The notes under the pieces: model-generated | What the model saw: only the letters and a program-made list of their open reading frames with translations | The model's database searches: none | Told to the model about the DNA's origin: nothing | Assembly: GCF_003201475.1 (NCBI RefSeq) | Contig: NZ_QJJK01000012.1 | Coordinates: forward strand, 124,001 to 188,000 | DNA: 64,000 bases | Reading direction: 5' to 3' | Origin: Chelatococcus asaccharovorans | GTDB taxonomy: Bacteria; Pseudomonadota; Alphaproteobacteria; Rhizobiales; Beijerinckiaceae | Shown: piece after piece, positions 34,989-42,911 of the stretch | Position numbering within the stretch: position 1 is the stretch's first letter | Layout: each line of letters begins with the position of its first letter | Program-made: the position numbers and the translations under genes

Positions 34989-35237
34989 ATGCCCGCCGCC
35001 ATCAAGCCTGCTCTCGTGACGCAACTTCTGGCCAGGGGCGTGTTCGTGCTGATCCTTGCCGTGATCCTGACTGTCGCGTTGTTTCCCTTGTATTACGCCT
35101 TCGTCTCGTCGTTTCGCACTGGTACGGAGCTCTTCGTCCCGCGGCTGTGGCCGGAGCGCTTTGACCTCACGAACTACACGCTGATCTTCCAGCGCAAGAT
35201 TGTGACAGGTCTCACGGCCGGTGCCGTCAAGGGATGA
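34989..35237 (+). pseudogene. Internally deleted sugar ABC permease gene
   Basis: An 82-residue frame joining the N terminus of a MalG-type permease (first membrane helix, then ALFPLYYAFVSSFRTGTELF and FDLTNYTLIF) directly to the normal C-terminal tail of the same family (QRKIVTGLTAGAVKG). About 190 residues with five helices and the EAA loop are missing. A good ribosome site (AAGGGAG) survives. The in-frame deletion probably arose by recombination at a short match around TTCCAG. It sits at the end of the gpsA-ggpS remnants, so the ancestral gene may have been a glucosylglycerol transporter. Confidence 0.85.
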
Positions 35238-35266
35238 TGCCAGTCGTCGCGACGACCATGTTGGCC

Positions 35267-36133
35267 CTACCCGAGGCGTGCCAGCAGCCGCTCGGCGCGC
35301 AGAAGATGGGGGCGGTCGAGCATTTCGCCGTCGACGCCCGTCACACCCGCATCGGGATTGGCGCGAAAAGCCGCGACGACCGCCCGTGCCCGCTGAACCG
35401 CCTCCGCCGACGGCGTGAACGCCGCGTTGATGACAGGCACCTGCGCCGGGTGGATGGCCATCTTGGCGACGAAACCATCGCGGCACGCCTCGCGGCATTC
35501 CGCTTCGAGCCCCGTGAGGTCGCGGAAATTGGTATAGACCGCATCGATGGCATCGACGGATGCGGCAGCCGCGGCAAACAGCGTTAGCGAGCGGGCAAGC
35601 CGGTAAGGCTCCGTATAGGCACCGCGCGCGTCACGGTTGGTCTCCGCCCCGACATCAGCGGACAGATCCTCGCCGCCCCAGGTGAGCCCCATCAGCCGCC
35701 CGCCGGCTTCGGCATAGGTGCCGAGCCCGAAGATGCCGCGCGCACTCTCGGCTGCAAGCGCCAGAATACGGGTGGCGCCATCGGACGCGCCCGCGCGCGC
35801 CTCCCAGACTGCAAGTTTGGCCCCGAGGCGAGCGACGTCTGCGCCACCCGAAGCCTTCGGCAGCACGATGCCGTCGGGCATTGCCATCATCACGCCGGCA
35901 AGGTCCGCATCGGTCAGCCCGGTCTCGAGCGCGTTGACCCGCACATAGAGCCGCGGGCGCTCGGCCTCCGCGGTCGCTTCGGCAAGAAAGGCTGAGACCG
36001 TGCGCCGGGCGCCGTCCTTCGCGGCGGGCGCGACGGCATCCTCCAGGTCGAGCAGGAGGGCGTCCGCCCCTGCGGTGAGCGCCTTTTCGAGCTTGCGCGG
36101 CGAATCCCCGGGGACGAAGAGCAATGACCGCAT
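35267..36133 (-). CDS. CitE-like CoA-ester lyase (HpcH/HpaI family)
   Basis: A 288-residue TIM-barrel lyase resembling citrate lyase beta subunit and malyl-CoA/beta-methylmalyl-CoA lyases. MRSLLFVPGDSPRKLEKAL and LLLDLEDAVAP open the barrel, RVNALET supplies the conserved Arg, and the magnesium ligands lie in AAESARGIF (Glu) and GGEDLSADVG (Asp). It likely cleaves or forms a 3-hydroxyacyl-CoA carbon-carbon bond. It lies 3 bases downstream of a MaoC-like gene in the same direction, so the pair probably acts in one pathway. Confidence 0.87.
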   Translation of the reverse strand: MRSLLFVPGDSPRKLEKALTAGADALLLDLEDAVAPAAKDGARRTVSAFLAEATAEAERPRLYVRVNALETGLTDADLAGVMMAMPDGIVLPKASGGADVARLGAKLAVWEARAGASDGATRILALAAESARGIFGLGTYAEAGGRLMGLTWGGEDLSADVGAETNRDARGAYTEPYRLARSLTLFAAAAASVDAIDAVYTNFRDLTGLEAECREACRDGFVAKMAIHPAQVPVINAAFTPSAEAVQRARAVVAAFRANPDAGVTGVDGEMLDRPHLLRAERLLARLG

Positions 36134-36136
36134 GGT

Positions 36137-36634
36137 TCAGGCCTTCATCGTGCTATTGCGCTTGCGCATGAAGGCTTGCCGTACGCATTCGGCGACAAGG
36201 GCGTCGTCCTGCTTGTAGGCCCGGTGGATGAGCGTGACGATGCCGGCATCCGGCCGCGATCGCGATTCGCGCTTGGATGCGACCTCCGTCGTGACATGGA
36301 CCGTGTCGCCCTCGAAGAGCGGGGTTGGAAACTTCACATCCGTCATCCCGAGATTGGCAATCGTCGTGCCGACGGTGGTGTCGTTCACGGAAATGCCGAC
36401 CATGAGGCCGAGGGTGAAAAACGAGTTCATGAGCGGCCTGCCCCATTCCGTCTCGGTCGCGCAGAAATGGGCGTCGATGTGGAGTGGCTGCGGGTTCAGC
36501 GTCATATTCGAGAACAGCATGTTGTCCATCTGCGTCACGGTACGCGTCAGACGGTGCCTGATGACGGTGCCGACGACGAAATCCTCGAAATAGAGTCCAC
36601 CGCGGGGATGGGGCTGCGGCTGCGCTTCGGACAT
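36137..36634 (-). CDS. MaoC-like dehydratase
   Basis: A 165-residue hot-dog-fold protein of the MaoC/enoyl-CoA hydratase 2 family. The hydratase loop reads SNMTLNPQPLHID, so the usual GD-x-N-P-x-H motif keeps the Asn-Pro and His, but Thr stands where Asp is usual, as I recall for some mesaconyl-CoA hydratase-like members. Together with the adjacent CitE-like lyase it could hydrate an unsaturated CoA ester and then cleave it. The ATG is followed by a Gln/Pro-rich leader. Confidence 0.82.
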   Translation of the reverse strand: MSEAQPQPHPRGGLYFEDFVVGTVIRHRLTRTVTQMDNMLFSNMTLNPQPLHIDAHFCATETEWGRPLMNSFFTLGLMVGISVNDTTVGTTIANLGMTDVKFPTPLFEGDTVHVTTEVASKRESRSRPDAGIVTLIHRAYKQDDALVAECVRQAFMRKRNSTMKA

Positions 36635-36797
36635 GCATCGGCTCCAGGCTGGGTTGGCCGGTAAAGACGAGCATCAGACCGCTTGCCCGCGCCGGCACGG
36701 CTGCGACGCAGGCAGTATGCCACGGCCTGCGCCATCAGGCATGCCGCATAGGGCTTTCATCGGCAATACCGGCGGCCGCACCCGGGTTTGCCGAGGA

Positions 36798-37994
36798 TCA
36801 GATCGGCAAAGACCTCAGTTCGGCGACGGCCGTCATGACACCCCGCAATTCGGCGAGCCCTTTGAGACGGCCGACGGCCGAGTAGCCGGGGAAGGAACCC
36901 TTGCCGACATCGTCCAGGAGCTCGTGGCCGTGGTCCGGACGGAAGGGCAGCCGCCAGCGCGGGTCACCGGCATCCAGGCGGCGCTTCTGTTCGGCGAGCA
37001 AGGTGGCGATGACCGCCACCATATCCGTGTCCCCGCCCAGGTGATCCGCCTCCATGAAGGAGCCGTCCGGCTCCTTGGCGACGTTGCGCAGATGGACGAA
37101 ATGGGTCCGGCTGGCGAACTGCCGCGCGATCGCCGGCACGTCATTCTGCACGCCGGCGCCAAGCGAGCCGGTGCACAGCGTGATGCCATTGGCGACCGAA
37201 TCGACGGCCGCGGTGATGAAGGCGAGATCCTCGGCGCCGGAGACGATGCGCGGCAGGCCCATCAGCGGGCGCGGCGGGTCATCGGGGTGGATCGCCATGC
37301 GGATACCGAGTTCCTCGGCCAGCGGGACCACCGCGCGCAGGAAGCGAACGAGATTGGACCTGAGCCCCTCGGCATCGATGTCCCTGTAACGCTCGAGCAT
37401 CCTGCGCAACGCGGGAATGTCGTAACGGTCGAAAGCACCGGGCAGGCCCGCCATGATGCTTGCGAGCAGCGTCTCCTTCTCGGTGTCCGTCGCCGTGGCG
37501 AACCAGTTGCGCGCGCGGACCAGCACATCCGCGGAATGGTCCGCTTCAGCGCCTGGACGCTCCAGCATGAAGCAATCGAAGGCGGCATATTCATGGGCAT
37601 TGAAACGCAGCGCCCGGCCGCCGCCCGGCAGCGGATGGGCCAATTCCGTCCGCGTCCAATCCACGACCGGCATGAAATTGTAACAGATCGTCTTCACGCC
37701 GCAGGCCGCGAGATTGCGCATGGACTGGCGGTAGTTCTCGAACAGCGGCGTGAGATCCCCCTCCCCGAGCTTGATGCGCTCGTGGATCGGCAGGCTTTCG
37801 ACGACATTCCAGTGGAGCCCGAGGGATGGATCCGCGGCAATCTCCGCCTGCCGCGCCTCGATCGCCTCAACCGTCCAGACCTCACCATAGGGGATCTGGT
37901 GCAGAGCGGTCACGACACCACGCGCGCCCGCCTGACGGATGGCATGCAAGGGGACGACATCACCCGGGCCGAACCAACGCCAGCTTTGTTCCAT
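36798..37994 (-). CDS. uxuA: Mannonate dehydratase
   Basis: A 398-residue enzyme converting D-mannonate to 2-keto-3-deoxygluconate in hexuronate breakdown. It shows the UxuA hallmarks: MEQSWRWFGPGDVVPLHAIRQAGA at the N terminus, NVVESLPIHERIKLG, the metal-binding HPDDPP motif, CTGSLGAGVQND and the terminal RPDHGHELLDD. The chosen start has GGGAAG upstream; a start 5 codons earlier is possible. Neighbouring dehydrogenases, SDRs and the LacI regulator fit a sugar-acid pathway. Confidence 0.93.
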   Translation of the reverse strand: MEQSWRWFGPGDVVPLHAIRQAGARGVVTALHQIPYGEVWTVEAIEARQAEIAADPSLGLHWNVVESLPIHERIKLGEGDLTPLFENYRQSMRNLAACGVKTICYNFMPVVDWTRTELAHPLPGGGRALRFNAHEYAAFDCFMLERPGAEADHSADVLVRARNWFATATDTEKETLLASIMAGLPGAFDRYDIPALRRMLERYRDIDAEGLRSNLVRFLRAVVPLAEELGIRMAIHPDDPPRPLMGLPRIVSGAEDLAFITAAVDSVANGITLCTGSLGAGVQNDVPAIARQFASRTHFVHLRNVAKEPDGSFMEADHLGGDTDMVAVIATLLAEQKRRLDAGDPRWRLPFRPDHGHELLDDVGKGSFPGYSAVGRLKGLAELRGVMTAVAELRSLPI

Positions 37995-38520
37995 ATGCTT
38001 CCCGCCCATGTCTTTCTGCGTCGATCCGGCCTGTGGCCGTTCCCGTCCCGTGGTGCCAAGGCGTCCCCCCGGAACATCGGATATAAGCGCCCGAACCTCC
38101 TTCCGTATAGAGGCGACTGTCCGCCGGGACTGAAATGGCGGTCAACACAAGGCCCAATGCCTGTCGGAGCCGCACCTCGCCCGCCGATTCGCCCTCATGA
38201 TCTGCGCCTCCGGTTCCCGCGCCCCGCGAAAAGCGCATGTCCAGGTGCCGGCAGGCGCGCCTGTTGGACCTCATCCGATGGGCGAGTTCCTCTGGAGATG
38301 CATCGACCGGTACAGGCCTTTCCAGGGCCGGCGATTGCGCGGCGCGGGAAGACGCCGATGCCGACACCGGCCTCCTTTACGTCTCGTTAACGATTGAAGG
38401 CGCTTCCTCGTAGCCAATGAGGTGCGCGGCGGGAGAACCTCTCGCCCCCGTGAGAAGAGCGTGGGCCGGCTCCACAACTCTTCGACAGTGAAAGGACGAC
38501 CGGCAACCCTGGAGGACGAG
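37995..38520. other. Intergenic region between uxuA and the DUF982 gene
   Basis: A 526-base divergent region that must hold the uxuA promoter and that of the small DUF982 gene. Frames crossing it show no recognisable protein family. I see no convincing palindrome or promoter boxes. Confidence 0.5.
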
Positions 38521-38769
38521 ATGAGCGACTGGCGCTTTGCCACCCCTGTTCGCCTGACGTTTGGCCCCTCGCAGCAGCGCACGATCACAAATGCCTGGGA
38601 GGCCGTGGAGCTGCTCCTCAGGGATTGGCCCGGGCGCCGCGATCACAGGTACAAGGTCGCTCTCCTCGCTTGCCAGGATGCGCTGGAAGGTTTTCGCTCC
38701 GGCCGCCTTGCGCGCAAGGCCCTGGTGCGCGCCGCCAAGATGGCCGGCTTCGGCGTGTCATCCACGTAG
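38521..38769 (+). CDS. DUF982 family small protein
   Basis: An 82-residue protein matching DUF982, a family found mainly in rhizobia and relatives: FATPVRLTFGPSQQRTITNAWEAVELLLRDWP, then HRYKVALLACQDALEGFRSG and a closing ARKALVRAAKMAGF. Function is unknown. I chose the ATG preceded by CTGGAGGACGAG over an open frame 33 codons longer that starts without a ribosome site. It converges with the dehydrogenase gene, with a hairpin between them. Confidence 0.78.
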   Translation: MSDWRFATPVRLTFGPSQQRTITNAWEAVELLLRDWPGRRDHRYKVALLACQDALEGFRSGRLARKALVRAAKMAGFGVSST

Positions 38770-38781
38770 GTTGCCGCGCAC

Positions 38782-38822
38782 AAGCCGCGGCCGGCGTGGG
38801 ATGCATCTGCGGGCCGTGGCTT
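38782..38822. terminator. Hairpin between convergent DUF982 and dehydrogenase genes
   Basis: AAGCCGCGGCC (38782-38792) pairs with GGCCGTGGCTT (38812-38822), with one mismatch. It could end transcription from both sides; there is no strong T run. Confidence 0.4.
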
Positions 38823-38836
38823 ATCCCGACAGGGCT

Positions 38837-39853
38837 TCAGGCCATGTTCGGCAGCATGGACTTGGTGACCTCATGGCGCAGAGGCGCGCCGGCGAGAAAC
38901 CGCAGCGCCTCGTCAACCGCGGTCGCGCCCTGGCGCAGATAGGTCTCGTGGGTGTGCCCCGCGGCATGGGGGGCGAGGATCGCATTGGGAAGCGCGCGCA
39001 AGGGGCTGTCGTCGGCGAGGGGCTCCTTCTCATAGACGTCGAGCACGGCGGTGAAGCGTCCCTTCCGCAATTCGGCAATCAGCGCCTCCTCGTCGATCAG
39101 GGCGCCACGCGCCGTGTTGATGAAAAGCGCGCCGTCCTTGACCCGGGCAAGCTGGGCCGCGCCGATCATGTGACGCGTCTCGGGCAGAGACGGCACGTGC
39201 AGCGAAATGATATCGCTTTCGGCGAGGAGTTGATCGAGGCTGACCAGTTCAACGCCGAGCTCCGTGACGCGGGCGTCGTCGAGGAACGGATCGTGCATGA
39301 GGACCCGTGCACTAAAAGCCTTGAACTGCCGCACCATCATGCGGCCGATATAGCCTGCTCCCGCAAGCCCAACGGTCTGTTCGCCGAGGAGGCGGCCGAG
39401 CAGGCGCGAACGCAGCGCAAGCCATGGCTCCCTGGCGCGCATGCCTTCGGCGAGCTCGACAGGGTGACGCAGGGCATTGAACACCTGCGCCATCACGAAT
39501 TCGGCGACGGCCTCGCCGATATGGACCGCTGAATGCGTGACGCGCAGCCTGTCGCTCTCGATCGCTGGGAAAGGAACGAGCTGACGAATGCTGCCGGCGG
39601 CATGTGCGACGAGTTGCAAGTCATCGCGCTGCGCCAGAACCGCCTCATCCAGCCGCGGCGTTCCCCAGCCCGTTATCGCCACCGTCGCGCCCTCCAGAAG
39701 CCCGGGCAAGGCGGCGGCCGACAGTTCACCGTCTGCCGGCGCCACGACGCGGGCCCGCGCTGACAGTTGCGCTTCCGCGCCGGGCGGAATGAGCTGCTTA
39801 CGCATCTGCGGCGTGAGCAGGATGGCGACAGTCGGCTTCGCTGGTTCGGACAT
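38837..39853 (-). CDS. D-2-hydroxyacid dehydrogenase
   Basis: A 338-residue NAD-dependent dehydrogenase of the D-isomer-specific 2-hydroxyacid family (phosphoglycerate dehydrogenase/glyoxylate reductase-like). The NAD-binding motif is GLAGAGYIGRMM, and the catalytic residues are Arg in INTARGALIDE, Glu in DVYEKEPL and His in PHAAGHT. The ATG is preceded by AGGAGG; the longer frame runs into the neighbouring SDR gene. It follows two SDR genes and a LacI regulator in one direction, probably a sugar-acid catabolic operon. Confidence 0.88.
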   Translation of the reverse strand: MSEPAKPTVAILLTPQMRKQLIPPGAEAQLSARARVVAPADGELSAAALPGLLEGATVAITGWGTPRLDEAVLAQRDDLQLVAHAAGSIRQLVPFPAIESDRLRVTHSAVHIGEAVAEFVMAQVFNALRHPVELAEGMRAREPWLALRSRLLGRLLGEQTVGLAGAGYIGRMMVRQFKAFSARVLMHDPFLDDARVTELGVELVSLDQLLAESDIISLHVPSLPETRHMIGAAQLARVKDGALFINTARGALIDEEALIAELRKGRFTAVLDVYEKEPLADDSPLRALPNAILAPHAAGHTHETYLRQGATAVDEALRFLAGAPLRHEVTKSMLPNMA

Positions 39854-39938
39854 GGATCCATTTCCTCCTGGCACGCGAGCGTCGACCGCGCCGGCTCGCG
39901 TTGTTCGTTCTGCATAGCGAAAGGCGTGTCGTGATCGG

Positions 39939-40691
39939 CTAGAAGCCGACACCGCCATTGATCTGCGTGATCTCGCCGGTGATGTAGGAGGCCCGGTCGG
40001 ATGCCAGGAACAAAACGGCGTCGGCCACATCCTGCGGCACGCCCTCGCGCCGCAATGGCGTGCGTTCGACGGATGCGGCACGTCCCTGGGGTGTGTTGAA
40101 AGTGTCATGGAACCGTGTGCCGATGAGGCCCGGCGCCACGCCATTCACGCGGATGCCGATCGGCCCCACCTCCTTCGCCAGCGCCCGCACGAAAGTCGCC
40201 ACCGCCGCCTTGCTGGATGCATAGTGGGCGGCTCCCGGGCCACCGCCATCAAAAGCCGCCAGCGACGACATCATGACGATGGCGCCGCGGCCGCGTGGCT
40301 CCATCGACTTCAGCACGGCTTGCACGACAAGAAAGGTGCTGAAGACATTGACGGAATAGGCTTCCTGCCAGAGTTCCAGACTCGAGTCCACACAGCGCGC
40401 CCGGCGCAGAAGCCCGCCGGCATTGGCAAACAGGACATCGACCGGCCCGAGCTCGCGTTCCGTCCTGGCGACGATCGCGGCGACTTCGTCCGGCTTGCTC
40501 ATATCAGCTTTGAAGCCGCGCGCGACCTGTCCGTTCGCAGCGCATTCCGCCTCCAGCGCGCGGGCCTCCGCCTCGCTGGTGATATAGGTGAACGCGACCT
40601 GGGCGCCCGCCTGCGCGAAGGCCCGCGTCGTGGCGCCACCGATCCCGGAGGCTCCACCCGAAATCAGGACGACCTTCCCAGAAAAATCCAT
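39939..40691 (-). CDS. Short-chain dehydrogenase/reductase
   Basis: A 250-residue classical SDR. It has the cofactor motif SGGASGIGGA (residues 11-20), NAG in LFANAGG, and a catalytic Ser-Tyr-Lys (MMSSLAAF..., HYASSKAAV). The closing TGEITQINGGVGF is typical. It probably oxidises or reduces a sugar-acid intermediate, with the substrate unknown. Confidence 0.9.
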   Translation of the reverse strand: MDFSGKVVLISGGASGIGGATTRAFAQAGAQVAFTYITSEAEARALEAECAANGQVARGFKADMSKPDEVAAIVARTERELGPVDVLFANAGGLLRRARCVDSSLELWQEAYSVNVFSTFLVVQAVLKSMEPRGRGAIVMMSSLAAFDGGGPGAAHYASSKAAVATFVRALAKEVGPIGIRVNGVAPGLIGTRFHDTFNTPQGRAASVERTPLRREGVPQDVADAVLFLASDRASYITGEITQINGGVGF

Positions 40692-40799
40692 CAGTTTCTT
40701 CCCTAGTTCGCGTTCGCGTCTTGCCGATAGGAGCGAAGACTGCGTTTTACGGTCGATGAATTGGGCTTCGCACCCATGAGGACGCCTTTGCGGCGGCGC

Positions 40800-41528
40800 T
40801 CACCGTTGGCTCGGTCCGATATGCAATTCGGCCACATGCGCCCTGGGCGGCAGCCGCAAGACGAACAGGCACGCCGCGGCAACGTCTTCCGGCCGCAGGG
40901 CCGATGCGCGTGCCTCCGGCGTCACGGGCGTCGGCCGGCGATCGAGAAGCGGCGTGTCGGTCATGCCCGGGAGGATCGCCGTGGCGCGAATGCCATTCTG
41001 CCATTCCTCCTCCATAAGCGCGTGGGTCAAGGACAGCACGCCCGCCTTGGTGGCCTGGTAGGCCGCGCCGGATTTGTCCGGCTTCCGTGCGGCTGTCGAT
41101 GCAATATGAATGATCAATCCGTTCTCGCGCGCGCGCATGAGGGGCAGAAAGATCTTGGACAAATTGAACGCGGCCGTCAGGTTGCTGTCGATCATCTGTT
41201 GCCAGCTCTCCGTCGTCAGTTGATCGAAGGCGCGCTCGGGAATGTTCGTGCCCACGGAATTGACCAGAGTGTCGACCTGGCTCAGATCCGTCCCGGCGGT
41301 GGCCTCCGCCAAGGCCGTGGCATCCGATGCATCGGCGACGAGCGTGCGGATGCTACACCCGGGCGCGGCCTCGCGGGCCAAGGTCGCAGTAATATCGAGC
41401 CCGGCCTTGTTGCGTCCGAGCAGGATAAGAGCGGCGCCCGCGCGTGCTGCGGCGATGGCGATCGCGCGCCCCATACCGCTGCTTGCGCCGGCGATGAAGA
41501 CCTCGCGCCCTTCCAAATCGTGACCCAT
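40800..41528 (-). CDS. Short-chain dehydrogenase/reductase
   Basis: A 242-residue classical SDR with cofactor motif AGASSGMGRA, a NAG-loop variant VNSVGTN and a catalytic Ser-Tyr-Lys (HIASTAARKPDKSGAAYQATKAG). It lies between the LacI gene and the second SDR, all in one direction with gaps of about 80-110 bases. Confidence 0.88.
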   Translation of the reverse strand: MGHDLEGREVFIAGASSGMGRAIAIAAARAGAALILLGRNKAGLDITATLAREAAPGCSIRTLVADASDATALAEATAGTDLSQVDTLVNSVGTNIPERAFDQLTTESWQQMIDSNLTAAFNLSKIFLPLMRARENGLIIHIASTAARKPDKSGAAYQATKAGVLSLTHALMEEEWQNGIRATAILPGMTDTPLLDRRPTPVTPEARASALRPEDVAAACLFVLRLPPRAHVAELHIGPSQR

Positions 41529-41546
41529 CTTCCGTCCTCCCTGATC

Positions 41547-41598
41547 CTTGCCACCGTGTCTTGCCGCCGTGTCTTGCCGCCTTGTCTTGCCGCGTGAT
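41547..41598. repeat. Four 13-bp tandem repeats
   Basis: The units CTTGCCACCGTGT, CTTGCCGCCGTGT, CTTGCCGCCTTGT and CTTGCCGCGTGAT run in tandem from 41547 to 41598, between the LacI stop and the SDR start. The period matches the 13-bp tandem repeat near 2.85 kb, but the sequence differs. Confidence 0.8.
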
Positions 41599-41609
41599 GT
41601 CCGGCGGGC

Positions 41610-42659
41610 CTACGTCCGGATTGGTGCGGTCGACCCCCTGACGATCAGCTGCGGGGGCACGTGGATGAAAGCCTCGTCGACGGGGATCTCGTCGCCCTCG
41701 ACGCGGCGGATCAACAGCCCGACGATCTGTTCCGCCATGGCCAGCACCGGCTGACGGATGGTGGTCAGCGGCGGGTAAACGATTTCCGCCATGGCGATGT
41801 CATCGAAGCCGACGATCGAAACATCATCCGGCACGCGGTAGCCGAGATCACGCGCACCGGCATAGGCGCCGAGCGCGTACATATCGTTGCCGCAAATCAC
41901 CGCCGTTGGCGGGTTATCGCGGCTCAAGAGCTCGCGAATGCCGATCCGGCCGAGTTCCGAGCCCTCCATATCGCCGAAGCCGATGACCCCGCCGCCCTGC
42001 CAGCGCAGATCCTCCGGCAGCTCCAGCCTGGCACGCGCGAGCGCCGCACGGACGCCGCTGACACGGTCGATACGGCTGTTCGTCTTGATCGGGCCCGTCA
42101 CCACCCCAATACGCTTGTGGCCGAGACCGATCAGATGCTGGGCGACGAGCATGCCGCTGAGGTGCTGGTCGACGCTGACACTGCAGGCGACACCGTTCTG
42201 CTCGACCTCGGCGACGCGCTGGTCAAAAGCCGCGATCTTCAACCCGCGCCGGATGAGGTCGCGCAGGTGATCGAAATTGAGCGGCGACGAACCGAGGATC
42301 ACCCCCGTGACGCCCGAGCCAAGCAATGTCTCGGCATAGCGCGCCTCGACATCGCGATCGCGTTCCGCGTTGCAGATCAGCAGCCGGTATTGGTGGTTGC
42401 GGGCCGCACGCTCGACATGATGGGCGACCGCGCCCCAGAACGGATTGGCGGCCGATGGAATGATCAGGCCGAGCGTCGTGTTCTGGCCCGATTTCAGCTG
42501 CCGTGCGGCACTGTTGGGCGTGTATTTCAGGCTCTCGATGGCGTCCAGGACGCGCTGCCGCGTTTCGGGGCGCATCTTGTTGCCACGACCATTGATCACG
42601 TTGGACACGGTGCTGGCCGAAACGCCGGCGACCTTCGCCACATCGTGAATTCCAGTCAT
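41610..42659 (-). CDS. LacI-family transcriptional regulator
   Basis: A 349-residue LacI/GalR-type repressor. The helix-turn-helix (IHDVAKVAGVSASTVSNVINGR) is at residues 3-24, followed by the hinge helix (NSAARQLKSG) and a sugar-binding effector domain (VGFDDIAMAEIVYPPLTTIRQP). The ATG before TGIHDVA is used; a second ATG 7 codons upstream is possible. It lies at the head of the SDR/dehydrogenase operon and divergent from a sugar importer operon. Three related motifs (TGCAACG-type) in the 252-base divergent region are candidate binding sites. Confidence 0.9.
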   Translation of the reverse strand: MTGIHDVAKVAGVSASTVSNVINGRGNKMRPETRQRVLDAIESLKYTPNSAARQLKSGQNTTLGLIIPSAANPFWGAVAHHVERAARNHQYRLLICNAERDRDVEARYAETLLGSGVTGVILGSSPLNFDHLRDLIRRGLKIAAFDQRVAEVEQNGVACSVSVDQHLSGMLVAQHLIGLGHKRIGVVTGPIKTNSRIDRVSGVRAALARARLELPEDLRWQGGGVIGFGDMEGSELGRIGIRELLSRDNPPTAVICGNDMYALGAYAGARDLGYRVPDDVSIVGFDDIAMAEIVYPPLTTIRQPVLAMAEQIVGLLIRRVEGDEIPVDEAFIHVPPQLIVRGSTAPIRT

Positions 42660-42679
42660 GTCCCACCGTGTCCGGATCA

Positions 42680-42704
42680 TGCAACAGTTTACTGCAACGA
42701 TTTA
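42680..42704. promoter_or_regulatory. Direct repeat TGCAACAGTTTA / TGCAACGATTTA
   Basis: Two 12-base half-related copies at 42680-42691 and 42693-42704, 13 bases apart, just upstream of the LacI start. A third related copy on the opposite strand is at 42813-42825. They are plausible operators of the adjacent LacI regulator. Confidence 0.45.
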
Positions 42705-42812
42705 CCGATAGGATTGAATGAGCCATTTGTCAAACCCAGAGCCCAGGCGTCGAAGAAATTACGAAAGCCTGAAATCGTCACTATTCGACGGGTTGACGGC
42801 CCTTTCGTTTTG

Positions 42813-42825
42813 GTGTTTCGTTGCA
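42813..42825. promoter_or_regulatory. Third TGCAACG-type motif before the importer
   Basis: On the minus strand this reads TGCAACGAAACAC, sharing TGCAACG and the closing AC with the copies at 42680-42704. It lies 87 bases before the binding-protein start. Confidence 0.4.
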
Positions 42826-42911
42826 CTAATGACGATCGATAACGATGATCGACCGAACGACGATCCACGAAAAGACGACCGCTTAGAGGTCCACATACCC
42901 GGAGGAAAACC

